A DNA stretch of 64,000 bases from contig NZ_LT629762.1 of NCBI RefSeq assembly GCF_900105155.1, positions 3,656,501 through 3,720,500 of the forward strand, given 5' to 3'. This document shows, piece by piece, positions 17,669 through 27,323 of the stretch. Below the pieces are notes generated by a model. The model saw only the letters and a program-made list of their open reading frames with translations. It had not been told where the DNA came from and did not search any database. The position numbers and the translations under genes were made by a program. The stretch comes from Pseudomonas prosekii. Its GTDB lineage: Bacteria; Pseudomonadota; Gammaproteobacteria; Pseudomonadales; Pseudomonadaceae. Position 1 is the first letter of the stretch; each line of letters opens with the position of its first letter.

Positions 17669-19564
17669 ATGCCTCAGCCGATCCGCATCAAGGACCACGA
17701 AAAAGACGCCCGTCTGGTGCGTGGCCGCGTCGTGTTCGGGGCAATTGCGGTGGTGGCGCTGATTTGTGTGCTGATCGCGCGGCTGTATTTCCTTCAGGTC
17801 ATCCAGTACGAGTACCACTCGACCCTGTCGGAAAACAATCGCGTGCACGTGCAGCCGATTCCGCCCACCCGTGGGCTGATCTTCGACCGTAATGGCGTGG
17901 TGGTGGCCGATAACCGGCCCAGCTTCAGCCTGAGCATGACCCGCGAGCGCTCCGGCGACTGGCAGCAAGTGCTCGACGTGATCGTCGAGGTGCTGGAACT
18001 GACGCCCGAGGACCGGGTGATCTTCGAGAAACGCATGAAACAGGGGCGCCGGCCATTCGAGCCAGTGCCGATCCTGTTCGAGCTGACCGAAGAGCAGATC
18101 GCGCGGATCGCGGTGAACCAGTTCCGCCTGCCTGGCGTGGAAGTGGTCGCGCAGTTGGTGCGCCATTACCCGCAGGGCGCGCACTTTGCGCACTCGGTGG
18201 GTTACATGGGCCGGATCAACGAGAAAGAGCTGAAGTCGCTGGACCCGGTTAACTACAGCGGCACCCACCACATCGGCAAGACCGGCATCGAGCGTTTCTA
18301 TGAGCCCGAGCTGCACGGCCAGGTGGGTTACGAAGAAGTCGAGACCAACGCTCGGGGCCGCGTCTTGCGCGTGCTCAAGCGTACCGATCCGATTCCCGGC
18401 AAGGACATCGTCCTGAGCCTGGACATCAAATTGCAGGAAGCCGCCGAAGCCGCACTCGGCGGGCGTCGCGGTGCCGTGGTCGCGCTGGACCCGGCGACCG
18501 GCGAAGTGCTGGCGATGGTCAGCCAGCCGAGTTTCGACCCTAACCTGTTCGTCACCGGCATCAGCTTCAAGGCTTACGCCGAGCTGCGCGATTCCATTGA
18601 CCGGCCGCTGTTCAACCGCGTGCTGCGCGGTCTGTACCCGCCGGGCTCGACGATCAAACCGGCGGTGGCGATTGCCGGCCTCGATTCCGGCGTGGTCACC
18701 GCGTCAACGCGGGTTTACGACCCCGGTTATTACCAACTGCCCAATTACGATCACAAGTACCGCAACTGGAACCGTTCCGGCGACGGCTACGTCGATCTCG
18801 ACACAGCGATCATGCGGTCCAACGACACCTACTTCTATGACCTCGCGCACAAGCTGGGGATTGATCGGTTGTCGGCGTACATGGGCAAGTTCGGCATCGG
18901 CGAGAAAGTCTCGCTGGACATGTTCGAAGAGTCGCCGGGGCTGATGCCTTCGCGTGAATGGAAGCGCGCCACGCGGCGCCAGGCCTGGTTCCCGGGCGAA
19001 ACGCTGATTCTCGGGATCGGCCAGGGCTACATGCAATCGACCCCGCTGCAATTGGCCCAGGCCACGGCGCTGGTGGCCAACAAAGGTGTGTGGAACCGTC
19101 CGCACCTGGCAAAAACCGTCGAAGGCGAAAAACCCAAGGATGACAACCCCATGCCGGACATCGTCCTGCGCGACCCGTCCGACTGGGCCAAGGTCAACCA
19201 CGGCATGCAGCAGGTGATGCACGGTGCGCGTGGTACGGCGCGCAAAGCGGCGGCCGGTGCGCAATACCGGATTGCCGGCAAAAGTGGTACGGCCCAGGTG
19301 GTCGCGATCAAGCAGGGCGAGAAGTACGACCGCTCCAAGGTTCAGGAACGCCACCGCGACCACGCCTTGTTTGTCGGCTTCGCGCCGGCCGATAACCCGA
19401 AAATCGTGGTGTCGGTGATGGTCGAGAACGGCGAATCCGGTTCCGGGGTCGCCGCGCCAGTGGTACGTCAAATCATGGACGCCTGGCTGCTCAATCAGGA
19501 AGGCCATCTCAAAGCCGAATACGCCAGCCCTATCAGTGCGGAGGCTACGGCCCGTGATGAATAA
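17669..19564 (+). CDS. mrdA: penicillin-binding protein 2 (elongasome transpeptidase)
   Basis: Class B PBP that cross-links peptidoglycan during cell elongation with RodA. It has 631 residues, with a cytoplasmic basic start, one membrane helix at about 25-45 (VVFGAIAVVALICVLIARLY), a pedestal domain and the transpeptidase. The active-site serine is in PPGSTIKPAVA (SxxK), then MRSNDTYFYD (SxN) and AGKSGTAQVV (KSGT). The start MPQPIRIKDHEKDARLVRG at 17669 was chosen because upstream in-frame codons lie inside rlmH. It overlaps the rodA start by 8 bp. Confidence 0.95.
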   Translation: MPQPIRIKDHEKDARLVRGRVVFGAIAVVALICVLIARLYFLQVIQYEYHSTLSENNRVHVQPIPPTRGLIFDRNGVVVADNRPSFSLSMTRERSGDWQQVLDVIVEVLELTPEDRVIFEKRMKQGRRPFEPVPILFELTEEQIARIAVNQFRLPGVEVVAQLVRHYPQGAHFAHSVGYMGRINEKELKSLDPVNYSGTHHIGKTGIERFYEPELHGQVGYEEVETNARGRVLRVLKRTDPIPGKDIVLSLDIKLQEAAEAALGGRRGAVVALDPATGEVLAMVSQPSFDPNLFVTGISFKAYAELRDSIDRPLFNRVLRGLYPPGSTIKPAVAIAGLDSGVVTASTRVYDPGYYQLPNYDHKYRNWNRSGDGYVDLDTAIMRSNDTYFYDLAHKLGIDRLSAYMGKFGIGEKVSLDMFEESPGLMPSREWKRATRRQAWFPGETLILGIGQGYMQSTPLQLAQATALVANKGVWNRPHLAKTVEGEKPKDDNPMPDIVLRDPSDWAKVNHGMQQVMHGARGTARKAAAGAQYRIAGKSGTAQVVAIKQGEKYDRSKVQERHRDHALFVGFAPADNPKIVVSVMVENGESGSGVAAPVVRQIMDAWLLNQEGHLKAEYASPISAEATARDE

Positions 19565-20699
19565 TTTTGATCGCATGCTCTCCAGCGAGGATGTGATGCG
19601 TCGCCGCGCGACGCTGCTGCAACGTTTGCACATCGACGGCCCGTTGTTGATCCTGCTGCTGACCCTCGCGGCTGGCAGCCTGTTCGTGCTGTATTCGGCG
19701 AGCGGCAAGAGTTGGGATCTGCTGGCCAAACAAGCGACGTCCTTTGGCATCGGCCTGGTGTCGATGATTGTCATCGCCCAGTTCGAACCGCGTTTCATGG
19801 CCCGCTGGGTGCCGGTCGGTTATGTGATCGGCGTGCTGTTGCTGGTGGTGGTGGACGTCATGGGCCACAACGCCATGGGCGCCACGCGCTGGATCAACAT
19901 TCCCGGGGTGATTCGCTTCCAGCCTTCGGAATTCATGAAGATCCTGATGCCGGCGACCATCGCCTGGTACTTGTCCAAGCGCACCTTGCCGCCGCAGCTC
20001 AAGCACGTCGGGATCAGCCTGTTCCTGATCGGTTTGCCATTTATCCTGATCGTCCGCCAGCCCGACCTCGGCACCTCGTTGCTGATCCTCGCCGGCGGCG
20101 CGTTCGTGCTGTTCATGGGCGGGCTGCGCTGGCGCTGGATCATCAGCGTGCTGGCCGCCGCAGTGCCGGTGGCGGTGGCGATGTGGTTTTTCATCATGCA
20201 CGACTACCAGAAGCAGCGAATCCTGACCTTCCTCGACCCGGAAAGCGATCCGCTGGGCACTGGCTGGAACATCATTCAGTCCAAGGCTGCGATCGGTTCC
20301 GGCGGGGTATTCGGCAAGGGCTGGCTGCTCGGCACCCAGTCGCACCTGGACTTCCTGCCGGAAAGCCACACCGACTTCATTATTGCGGTGCTCGGCGAAG
20401 AATTCGGCCTGGTGGGGATTTGCGCGCTGCTGCTGATTTACCTTCTGTTGATCGGTCGCGGGCTGGTAATTACCGCTCAGGCCCAGACATTGTTCGGCAA
20501 ATTGCTCGCGGGCAGCCTGACCATGACGTTTTTTGTTTACGTTTTCGTCAACATCGGTATGGTCAGTGGCCTGTTGCCGGTTGTGGGGGTGCCGTTGCCG
20601 TTCATTAGCTACGGAGGAACTTCGTTGGTGACGCTGCTGTCAGCGTTTGGGGTTTTGATGTCGATCCATACCCATCGTAAGTGGATCGCGCAGGTTTGA
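19557..20699 (+). CDS. rodA: peptidoglycan glycosyltransferase RodA (SEDS)
   Basis: A SEDS-family polymerase that extends glycan strands with PBP2 during rod growth. It has about 380 residues and some ten membrane helices. Typical segments are GATRWINIPGVIRFQPSEFMKI, RQPDLGTSLLI, PESHTDFIIAVLGEEFGL and PLPFISYGGTSLVTLLSAFGVLM. The ATG at 19557 lies inside the mrdA end, so the two are translationally coupled. A later ATG (MLSSEDVM) is a less likely start. Confidence 0.95.
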   Translation: MNNFDRMLSSEDVMRRRATLLQRLHIDGPLLILLLTLAAGSLFVLYSASGKSWDLLAKQATSFGIGLVSMIVIAQFEPRFMARWVPVGYVIGVLLLVVVDVMGHNAMGATRWINIPGVIRFQPSEFMKILMPATIAWYLSKRTLPPQLKHVGISLFLIGLPFILIVRQPDLGTSLLILAGGAFVLFMGGLRWRWIISVLAAAVPVAVAMWFFIMHDYQKQRILTFLDPESDPLGTGWNIIQSKAAIGSGGVFGKGWLLGTQSHLDFLPESHTDFIIAVLGEEFGLVGICALLLIYLLLIGRGLVITAQAQTLFGKLLAGSLTMTFFVYVFVNIGMVSGLLPVVGVPLPFISYGGTSLVTLLSAFGVLMSIHTHRKWIAQV

Positions 20700-20716
20700 A
20701 TAAGGTGAAGATTTCA

Positions 20717-21724
20717 ATGCAAGCAATGCGTGGCTGGGCGACTCGATACGCTCCGTGGGTCAGCCTGGTAGGCATCCTTGGTACTGCGGAAACGCGGGCC
20801 GGCGATTACGAAGGTTCACCTCAGGTGGCCGAATTCGTCGGTGAAATGACCCGCGACTACGGTTTCGCCGGTGAACAGTTGATGGGCGTGTTCCGCGAGG
20901 CCGAGCGCAAGCAGTCGATTCTGGACGCGATCTCGAAACCTGCCGAGCGGGTCAAGCAGTGGAACGAATATCGCCCGATGTTCATCACCGACGCGCGCAT
21001 CGCCCGTGGTGTGGACTTCTGGCGTCAGCACGAAGCCGTTCTGGCGCGTGCCGAGCAGGAATACGGCGTGCCGGCCCAGGTGATCGTTTCAATCATCGGC
21101 GTCGAGACGTTCTTCGGGCGCAACACCGGCAACTTCCGAGTGATCGACGCCTTGTCGACCCTGGGTTTCGACTATCCGCCGCGTGCCGAATTCTTCCGCA
21201 AGGAATTGCGTGAATTCCTGCTGCTGGCCCGCGAAGAGCAAGTCGACCCGCTGACGTTGAAAGGCTCGTATGCCGGCGCGATGGGCCTGCCGCAATTCAT
21301 GCCGAGCAGCTTTCGCGCCTACGCCGTGGACTTCGACGGCGACGGCCACATTAATATCTGGACCAATCCGGACGATGCCATTGGCAGCGTTGCCAGTTAT
21401 TTCAAGCATCACGGCTGGGTCGCCGGCGAACCGGTAGTCAGCCGCGCCGATGTGCGTGGCGAGCAGATTGACGAGGGTTTGACCACGGGCATCGAACCGA
21501 CTAAAACCGTCGGGGAGTTGCGAGCGTTGGGGTGGTCGAGTCATGATGCGCTGCGCGATGATATGCCGGTCACCGCTTTCCGCCTGGAAGGTGACAAGGG
21601 CCCCGAGTACTGGATGGGCCTGAAGAATTTTTACGCAATTACGCGTTATAACCGCAGCGTGATGTACGCCATGGCCGTACATCAACTGTCTGAACAGCTG
21701 GTCCAAGCACGGGGCGTCAAGTAA
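20717..21724 (+). CDS. mltB: MltB-family lytic transglycosylase (SltB1 type)
   Basis: Cleaves the MurNAc-GlcNAc bond to form 1,6-anhydro ends in the periplasm. It has 335 residues. The N-terminal hydrophobic stretch (RYAPWVSLVGILGTAETRAG) looks like a cleavable signal without a lipobox, so the enzyme is probably soluble, as PAO1 SltB1. The catalytic Glu is in SIIGVETFFGRNTGNFRVIDAL; SYAGAMGLPQFMPSSFRAYAVDFDGDGHI is typical of family 3. It lies between rodA and rlpA and shares its last base with the first possible rlpA start. Confidence 0.92.
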   Translation: MQAMRGWATRYAPWVSLVGILGTAETRAGDYEGSPQVAEFVGEMTRDYGFAGEQLMGVFREAERKQSILDAISKPAERVKQWNEYRPMFITDARIARGVDFWRQHEAVLARAEQEYGVPAQVIVSIIGVETFFGRNTGNFRVIDALSTLGFDYPPRAEFFRKELREFLLLAREEQVDPLTLKGSYAGAMGLPQFMPSSFRAYAVDFDGDGHINIWTNPDDAIGSVASYFKHHGWVAGEPVVSRADVRGEQIDEGLTTGIEPTKTVGELRALGWSSHDALRDDMPVTAFRLEGDKGPEYWMGLKNFYAITRYNRSVMYAMAVHQLSEQLVQARGVK

Positions 21725-22743
21725 TGCGGGCATTGCCTATGAATAAACCCCTGAAGCTGATGGCATTCGCCGGGTTGGCGGTGCTGGTCGCCAGTTGTTC
21801 GACCACCACCACTCGCGCACCGGCGCAGAAATCCACTTCCACCGCCGTGCGCGCGACGCCGGGGCTGGACATCAACCGCGCCCACAAAGATGGCGCGCCG
21901 TGGTGGGACGTCGATGTTTCGCGCATCCCGGACGCGACGCCGACCCTGCACAGCGGTCCTTATAAAGCCAACCCGTACACGGTGTTGGGCAAGACCTATT
22001 TCCCGTTGCAGGAATCCAAGACCTACGTGGCCTCGGGCACGGCGTCGTGGTACGGCACCAAGTTTCATGGCCAGAACACCGCCAACGGCGAAGTCTATGA
22101 CTTGTACGGCATGAGTGCTGCGCACAAGACCTTGCCGCTGCCGAGTTACGTCCGGGTGACCAACCTGGACAACCACAAGACTGTGGTTCTGCGGGTCAAC
22201 GACCGTGGGCCGTTCTACTCCGACCGCATCATCGATTTGTCCTACGCGGCAGCAAAGAAGCTCGGTTATGCCGAAACCGGCACCGCGCGGGTCAAGGTTG
22301 AAGGCATCGATCCGCAGCAGTGGTGGGCACAGAAGGGCCGTCCGGCGCCGTTGATGCTCAACGAGCCGCAAGTGGCGCAAAATGCCGCGCCGACCATTAC
22401 CGCGTCGACCGGCAAGGTCGAACAATGGACACCACCGCCGCAGCAACACGCCGCCGCCGTAGTGCCCGTGCAGATTGATGCAAAAAAAAACGCTTCTGTA
22501 CCAGCGTCTGGCCAGTATCTGCAGGTGGGCGCGTTCGCCAACCCGGACGCTGCAGAACTGCTGAGATCGAAGCTCAGCGGGATGGTGAGCGCTCCGGTGT
22601 TCATCAGCTCGATAGTGCGCAACCAACAGACACTGCATCGGGTGCGCCTGGGGCCGATGGGCTCACCGGGTGAAATCCAGCAAGTGCAGAACAGCGTGCG
22701 ATTGGCCAATCTCGGTTCGCCGAGCCTGGTCACCGCCGAGTAA
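21724..22743 (+). CDS. rlpA: septal-ring lytic transglycosylase RlpA (lipoprotein, DPBB + SPOR)
   Basis: An outer-membrane lipoprotein that degrades glycan strands lacking stem peptides; in P. aeruginosa it is needed for daughter-cell separation. 339 residues from ATG 21724, or 334 from ATG 21739; neither has a strong ribosome site. The lipobox LVASC is near residue 25. The double-psi barrel spans about 95-190 (GTASWYGTKFHGQNTANGEVYD; VRVTNLDNHKTVVLRVNDRGPF), and the C-terminal SPOR domain about 260-335 (YLQVGAFANPDAAELLRSKLSG), which binds denuded septal peptidoglycan. Confidence 0.93.
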   Translation: MRALPMNKPLKLMAFAGLAVLVASCSTTTTRAPAQKSTSTAVRATPGLDINRAHKDGAPWWDVDVSRIPDATPTLHSGPYKANPYTVLGKTYFPLQESKTYVASGTASWYGTKFHGQNTANGEVYDLYGMSAAHKTLPLPSYVRVTNLDNHKTVVLRVNDRGPFYSDRIIDLSYAAAKKLGYAETGTARVKVEGIDPQQWWAQKGRPAPLMLNEPQVAQNAAPTITASTGKVEQWTPPPQQHAAAVVPVQIDAKKNASVPASGQYLQVGAFANPDAAELLRSKLSGMVSAPVFISSIVRNQQTLHRVRLGPMGSPGEIQQVQNSVRLANLGSPSLVTAE

Positions 22744-22756
22744 TACGCGTTATTTG

Positions 22757-22836
22757 TTTCATGGTTCGCTTGTTTCAAGGTTTGCTTGATTCAAGGTTCA
22801 CTAGATTTAAGGTTCACTAGATTTAAGGTTCGCTTG
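22757..22836. repeat. 16-bp tandem repeat, five units, between rlpA and dacA
   Basis: Five consecutive 16-mers of the form WTTYAWGGTTYRCTWG (22757-22772, 22773-22788, 22789-22804, 22805-22820, 22821-22836). Units 3 and 4 differ at one base, and units 1 and 5 are the most diverged. The repeat is AT-rich against the surroundings and non-coding. Confidence 0.85.
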
Positions 22837-22916
22837 CGGTTTGGGGGGAGAACCTGGTTGTTGGCTCGTCAAGAACAAAAGCCCGGCAAGGGTTGTGAGT
22901 GAACGACTGAACACGC

Positions 22917-22937
22917 GACGGCCTGTTAGAAGCCGTC
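22917..22937 (+). terminator. possible rlpA terminator hairpin
   Basis: GACGGC, a 9-nt loop and GCCGTC, then TGATTAGTTTTG. The stem is modest and the T-run short, so it is a weak candidate ahead of dacA. Confidence 0.45.
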
Positions 22938-22947
22938 TGATTAGTTT

Positions 22948-22959
22948 TGCCCTAGGGCA
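22948..22959. promoter_or_regulatory. perfect 12-bp palindrome upstream of dacA
   Basis: TGCCCTAGGGCA lies 28 bp before the dacA start codon, so inside its promoter or leader. It could be an operator half-pair or just a short dyad. Confidence 0.35.
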
Positions 22960-22986
22960 GTTTCCATTAGCGATTTCGAGAGACGG

Positions 22987-24144
22987 ATGAACATCACCAC
23001 CTTTGCCAAACGCCTGTGCCTGTTAGTCCCGCTGTTCATCACGCCTGCCGCTTTTGCGGTAGAAATGATGCCGTCGCCACCTCAACTGGCCGCCAAATCC
23101 TACGTGCTCATGGACGCCAGCAGCGGCAACGTGCTGGTCGAGAACAACGGTGACCAGCGCCTGCCGCCAGCCAGCCTGACCAAACTGATGACCGCGTACA
23201 TTGCGACGCTGGAAATCCGTCGTGGCCAGATCGGCGAAAACGACCCGGTGACGGTCAGCGAAAACGCCTGGCGCACCGGCGGTTCGCGGATGTTCATCAA
23301 GGTCGGCTCGCAGGTAACCGTCAGCGACTTGCTGCACGGCATCATCATTCAGTCGGGCAACGACGCCAGTGTTGCGCTCTCCGAGCACATCGCCGGCAGC
23401 GAAGACGCGTTCGCCGACATGATGAACAAAACCGTGGCCGACCTGGGCATGACCAACAGCCACTTCATGAACCCGACCGGTCTGCCAAACCCTGAGCACT
23501 ACTCGTCGGCTCACGACATGGCCGTGCTGGCTCGCGCGATCATCCACGAAGACCCGGCTCACTATGCGATCTACTCGCAGAAAGAGTTCTTCTGGAACGG
23601 CATCAAGCAGCCTAACCGCAACCTGCTGCTATGGCGCGACAAGACCGTTGACGGTCTGAAAACCGGTCACACCGACGAAGCCGGCTACTGCATGGTGTCT
23701 TCGGCTGTACGTGATGGCATGCGCCTGATCGCCGTGGTGTTCGGCACCAACAGCGAAGTGGCTCGCGCCTCCGAAACGCAAAAACTGCTGACTTACGGTT
23801 TCCGCTTCTTCGAAACCCAGACCTTCTATCAGAAAGGCGCCGAGCTGGCTCAGGCACCTGTCTGGAAAGGCACCACCAATCAAGTCAAGGCCGGCCTGGC
23901 CCAAGACCTGACCATGACCCTGCCAAAAGGCCAGCTGAAGGAGCTCGCCGCCAGCATGACCATGAACCCGCAACTGATCGCGCCAATCGCCAAGGGCGAC
24001 GTGATTGGTAAAGTCGAAGTCAAACTGGACGACAAGGTTGTGCACAGCGCTGACCTGATCGCTCTGGATGGCGTCGAGGAGGGTGGTATCTTCCGCCGCA
24101 TGTGGGATAGCATCCGTCTATTCTTCTACGGCTTGTTCAACTGA
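22987..24144 (+). CDS. dacA: D-alanyl-D-alanine carboxypeptidase (PBP5/6 family)
   Basis: Removes the terminal D-Ala from pentapeptide stems in the periplasm (the PAO1 counterpart is called dacC/PBP5). It has 385 residues and a signal peptide MNITTFAKRLCLLVPLFI to about residue 24. Active-site motifs are PASLTKLMTAYIA (SxxK), QSGNDASVAL (SxN) and DGLKTGHTDEAG (KTG). The C-terminal beta domain ends in an amphipathic anchor (RRMWDSIRLFFYGLFN). It starts 243 bp after rlpA behind a tandem repeat and palindrome, so it probably has its own promoter. Confidence 0.95.
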   Translation: MNITTFAKRLCLLVPLFITPAAFAVEMMPSPPQLAAKSYVLMDASSGNVLVENNGDQRLPPASLTKLMTAYIATLEIRRGQIGENDPVTVSENAWRTGGSRMFIKVGSQVTVSDLLHGIIIQSGNDASVALSEHIAGSEDAFADMMNKTVADLGMTNSHFMNPTGLPNPEHYSSAHDMAVLARAIIHEDPAHYAIYSQKEFFWNGIKQPNRNLLLWRDKTVDGLKTGHTDEAGYCMVSSAVRDGMRLIAVVFGTNSEVARASETQKLLTYGFRFFETQTFYQKGAELAQAPVWKGTTNQVKAGLAQDLTMTLPKGQLKELAASMTMNPQLIAPIAKGDVIGKVEVKLDDKVVHSADLIALDGVEEGGIFRRMWDSIRLFFYGLFN

Positions 24145-24159
24145 TTTAGTGTGGACTTG

Positions 24160-24192
24160 CATGGCCGCGTTCCGATCCGGGACGCGGCCATG
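24160..24192 (+). terminator. strong hairpin between dacA and ybeD
   Basis: CATGGCCGCGT and ACGCGGCCATG form an 11-bp perfect stem around an 11-nt loop. No T-run follows, so read-through to ybeD is likely and the structure may act as an attenuator or 3'-end protector. Confidence 0.5.
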
Positions 24193-24224
24193 TCCGTTGC
24201 CACGGCTTACGAGGCCGTTACGCC

Positions 24225-24500
24225 ATGACAGATACCGAAGTAAAGGCGCCAAAGATCGAATTCCCGGTGAAGGATTATCCGGTCAAAGTGATCAGCGATA
24301 CCGGCGCGGGTAACAAAGACCAGATCATCGACATCGTCAAGAAACACGCGACCATCAACGATGAACGCATCGACGAGCGTCAAAGCACCAACGGCAAGTA
24401 CACCACTATCCAGTTGCACATCGTCGCCACCGGTCAAGAACAGCTGTACGACATCAACAGCGAGTTGCGGGCTACCGGTTTCGTGCACATGGTGTTGTGA
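24225..24500 (+). CDS. ybeD: DUF493/YbeD family protein
   Basis: A 91-residue cytoplasmic protein with an ACT-like alpha-beta fold ([37 protein letters not shown]). Function is unproven. It is conserved between dacA and lipB across gamma-proteobacteria and has been suggested to have an allosteric or lipoate-linked role. The stop overlaps the lipB start (TGATG). Confidence 0.9.
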   Translation: MTDTEVKAPKIEFPVKDYPVKVISDTGAGNKDQIIDIVKKHATINDERIDERQSTNGKYTTIQLHIVATGQEQLYDINSELRATGFVHMVL

Positions 24501-25147
24501 TGCCTGGCGCGGTGGGCTTTCGCGAGCTTGGCCAGATGGCTTACGAGCCGGTCTGGCATGCCATGCAACGTTTTACCAACGAACGCGGCACTGACGCCGC
24601 GGACGAAATCTGGCTGGTCGAACACCCACCGGTGTTCACCCAGGGCCAGGCCGGCAAGGCTGAGCACTTGTTATTGCCGGGAGATATTCCGGTGGTGCAG
24701 GTCGATCGCGGTGGTCAGGTGACCTACCACGGTCCGGGCCAGTTGGTGGCCTACCTGTTGCTGGATGTACGCAAGTTGGGTTTCGGCGTGCGTGACCTGG
24801 TCACCCGCATGGAACACTGCCTGATCGAGTTGCTGGCCAGCTACGGCGTTACTGCCGCTGCCAAGCCAGACGCGCCGGGTGTCTACGTCGACGGGGCGAA
24901 AATCGCTTCCCTGGGGCTGCGGATCCGCCATGGTTGTTCCTTTCACGGCTTGGCCCTGAACGTGGACATGGACCTGGAACCGTTTCGACGAATTAATCCC
25001 TGCGGCTACGCCGGGCTGGCGATGACCCAGCTGAGTGATCACGCAGGATCGATTGTATTTGCCGAGGTAAGTGCCCGGCTGCGCGCGCAGCTCGTCAAAC
25101 ACCTCGACTATGCTGAGCAGACGACCCTTACGGGCGGAATCGACTGA
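24500..25147 (+). CDS. lipB: octanoyl-[acyl carrier protein]:protein octanoyltransferase
   Basis: Transfers octanoate from ACP to lipoyl domains, the first step of lipoate synthesis. It has 215 residues. Motifs: [38 protein letters not shown], and [29 protein letters not shown], which holds the catalytic Lys and Cys. ATG 24500 was chosen because it forms TGATG with the ybeD stop; an adjacent GTG at 24497 is the alternative. Confidence 0.95.
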   Translation: MPGAVGFRELGQMAYEPVWHAMQRFTNERGTDAADEIWLVEHPPVFTQGQAGKAEHLLLPGDIPVVQVDRGGQVTYHGPGQLVAYLLLDVRKLGFGVRDLVTRMEHCLIELLASYGVTAAAKPDAPGVYVDGAKIASLGLRIRHGCSFHGLALNVDMDLEPFRRINPCGYAGLAMTQLSDHAGSIVFAEVSARLRAQLVKHLDYAEQTTLTGGID

Positions 25148-25148
25148 T

Positions 25149-26174
25149 ATGACTACTGATGCAGTGCAAACCATGATCCCGACGCTGGATGTTACCGAGC
25201 GCCCGGCCCCACGTGCCAAGGTTGAAGCCGGCGTCAAGCTGCGCGGCGCCGAGAAGGTTGCACGCATCCCGGTAAAGATCATTCCGACCACCGAACTGCC
25301 GAAGAAACCCGACTGGATTCGCGTGCGCATCCCGGTGTCGCCGGAAGTCGACCGCATCAAGGCCCTGCTGCGCAAACACAAGCTGCACAGCGTTTGTGAG
25401 GAAGCGTCCTGCCCGAACCTGGGCGAGTGCTTCTCCGGCGGCACCGCGACGTTCATGATCATGGGCGACATCTGCACCCGTCGCTGCCCGTTCTGCGACG
25501 TCGGCCACGGTCGTCCGAAACCACTGGACGTCAACGAGCCGGAAAGCCTGGCGATTGCCATCGCCGACCTGAAACTCAAGTACGTGGTAATCACCTCGGT
25601 TGACCGCGACGACCTGCGTGACGGCGGTGCCCAGCACTTTGCCGATTGCATCCGCGAGATCCGCAAACTGTCGCCGAACGTGCAGCTCGAAACCCTGGTC
25701 CCGGATTACCGTGGACGCATGGACGTGGCGCTGGAAATCACCGCCGCCGAGCCGCCGGATGTGTTCAACCACAACCTCGAAACCGTGCCGCGTCTGTACA
25801 AGGCTGCGCGTCCGGGCTCCGATTACCAGTGGTCGCTGACCCTGCTGCAACGCTTCAAGCAAATGATGCCGCACATTCCGACCAAGTCCGGCCTGATGCT
25901 CGGCCTGGGCGAAACCGACGAAGAAGTCATCGAAGTCATGAAGCGCATGCGCGAACACGACATCGACATGCTGACCCTCGGCCAGTACCTGCAACCGTCG
26001 CGCAGCCACTTGCCGGTGCAGCGTTTCGTGCACCCGGACGTGTTTGCCTGGTTCGCCGAGGAAGGCTACAAGATGGGCTTCAAGAACGTCGCGTCTGGCC
26101 CGTTGGTACGTTCCTCGTACCACGCCGACGAGCAAGCGAAGCTGGTTAAAGCCGAGCTGATCTCGGCGTTGTAA
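25149..26174 (+). CDS. lipA: lipoyl synthase (radical SAM)
   Basis: Inserts two sulfurs into octanoyl-protein. It has 341 residues. The auxiliary cluster cysteines are in [22 protein letters not shown] and the radical-SAM cluster in [32 protein letters not shown] and [20 protein letters not shown] are further family marks. The start [17 protein letters not shown] is 1 bp after the lipB stop. It ends the long cell-wall/lipoate block at a strong terminator. Confidence 0.96.
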   Translation: MTTDAVQTMIPTLDVTERPAPRAKVEAGVKLRGAEKVARIPVKIIPTTELPKKPDWIRVRIPVSPEVDRIKALLRKHKLHSVCEEASCPNLGECFSGGTATFMIMGDICTRRCPFCDVGHGRPKPLDVNEPESLAIAIADLKLKYVVITSVDRDDLRDGGAQHFADCIREIRKLSPNVQLETLVPDYRGRMDVALEITAAEPPDVFNHNLETVPRLYKAARPGSDYQWSLTLLQRFKQMMPHIPTKSGLMLGLGETDEEVIEVMKRMREHDIDMLTLGQYLQPSRSHLPVQRFVHPDVFAWFAEEGYKMGFKNVASGPLVRSSYHADEQAKLVKAELISAL

Positions 26175-26195
26175 TTCGCCGCTGACGTGCACAAT

Positions 26196-26232
26196 CGCCC
26201 GCATGGCTTTACCGCCACGCGGGCGTTTTTTT
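26196..26232 (+). terminator. intrinsic terminator after lipA
   Basis: CGCCCGC, a 16-nt loop and GCGGGCG, then TTTTTTTGCC. Confidence 0.9.
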
Positions 26233-26348
26233 GCCTTGCCTGCAAGCATTGCCGGTTTTCCCCGCAGGCCGTGGCGCATTTCAAGCCTTCTGTTTATGTG
26301 CATTCCTGACTACTGTGTGCAGAAGTTTTTACGCTGGGAGATTCAAGG

Positions 26349-27299
26349 ATGACCGTTCGACCGACCCACACGCTGTTCCCCCACGCGCCTGTCCCGGCGC
26401 TGCCGTCGGAAGGCCTGATTGGCGTTATCGCGCCCGCCGGGCCTGCGCCGCTGGACACCGACAAAGCCGTGCAATGGATGCGCGCCCGTGGTTATTCCCT
26501 GCGTGTATTTCCCGGTGTTTACCAATCTGACGGTTACCTGGCCGGCAGCGACCAGACGCGGCTGAATGATCTGCACGCAGCATTCGCCGACAGCGACGTC
26601 GACGCGATCATTTGCCTGCGCGGCGGTTACGGCACGCCGCGCCTGCTGGATGGCATCGACTTCGACGTGCTGCGCGCCAATCCCAAGCCGTTCATTGGCT
26701 ACAGCGACATCACCGCGCTCCATTTGGCGATCAGCCGGTATGCGGGGTTCGTGACCTTTCATGGGCCGCTGCTCAACGCCGATCTGCTGGGCGATAAACA
26801 GAAACCTACCGAGTCGTCATTCTTCAACATGCTGCGCGGGCAGGTGAAGGCTGGCAGCGTGCTGGCGCACCCGGTGGCCTATCCGTTGACGACGATCGAG
26901 CCGGGCATCGCGCATGGGCGTTTGCTGGGCGGCAATCTGTCGATGATCGCCGCGGTGATGGGCACGCCTTACCAAATCGAGGCCGAAGGCGCGATTCTGT
27001 TTATCGAAGACATCAACGAGCCGCTGTACCGCATCGACCGGCTGCTCACGCATCTGCGCCTGGCAGGCACGCTGGGCAAGCTGCGCGGGGTTCTGGTCGG
27101 GGATGTGGCGGGCGTGGAAAGCGCGGCGCTGGCACGACTGCTCAAGCAGACCTTCGAACCCTTGCGGATTCCGGTGCTGGCGGGGTGGCGCAGCGGGCAT
27201 TGTGATCCGAACCTGACCTTGCCGATGGGCGCGCTGGTCAAGCTGGATGCGGGGAATAAAGTGTTGGTGTTGGAGCAGGATGTGGTGGTCAAGCGTTAG
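26349..27299 (+). CDS. ldcA: LD-carboxypeptidase (peptidase S66 family)
   Basis: Cytoplasmic enzyme that removes the terminal D-Ala from recycled L,D-linked murein tetrapeptides. It has 316 residues. The S66 triad is visible: nucleophile in PFIGYSDITALHLA, Glu in LFIEDINEPLYRIDRLL and His in WRSGHCDPNLTLPMGA. It begins MTVRPTHTLFPHAPVPALPS behind GGGAG. It fits functionally with mpl in the same window. Confidence 0.9.
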   Translation: MTVRPTHTLFPHAPVPALPSEGLIGVIAPAGPAPLDTDKAVQWMRARGYSLRVFPGVYQSDGYLAGSDQTRLNDLHAAFADSDVDAIICLRGGYGTPRLLDGIDFDVLRANPKPFIGYSDITALHLAISRYAGFVTFHGPLLNADLLGDKQKPTESSFFNMLRGQVKAGSVLAHPVAYPLTTIEPGIAHGRLLGGNLSMIAAVMGTPYQIEAEGAILFIEDINEPLYRIDRLLTHLRLAGTLGKLRGVLVGDVAGVESAALARLLKQTFEPLRIPVLAGWRSGHCDPNLTLPMGALVKLDAGNKVLVLEQDVVVKR

Positions 27300-27323
27300 A
27301 GCGTAGTCGCCAGTCAGTCAGTC

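Noticed and set aside
22757..22836. CRISPR array
   Set aside because: The 16-bp units abut with no spacers and no cas genes are present; it is a simple tandem repeat.
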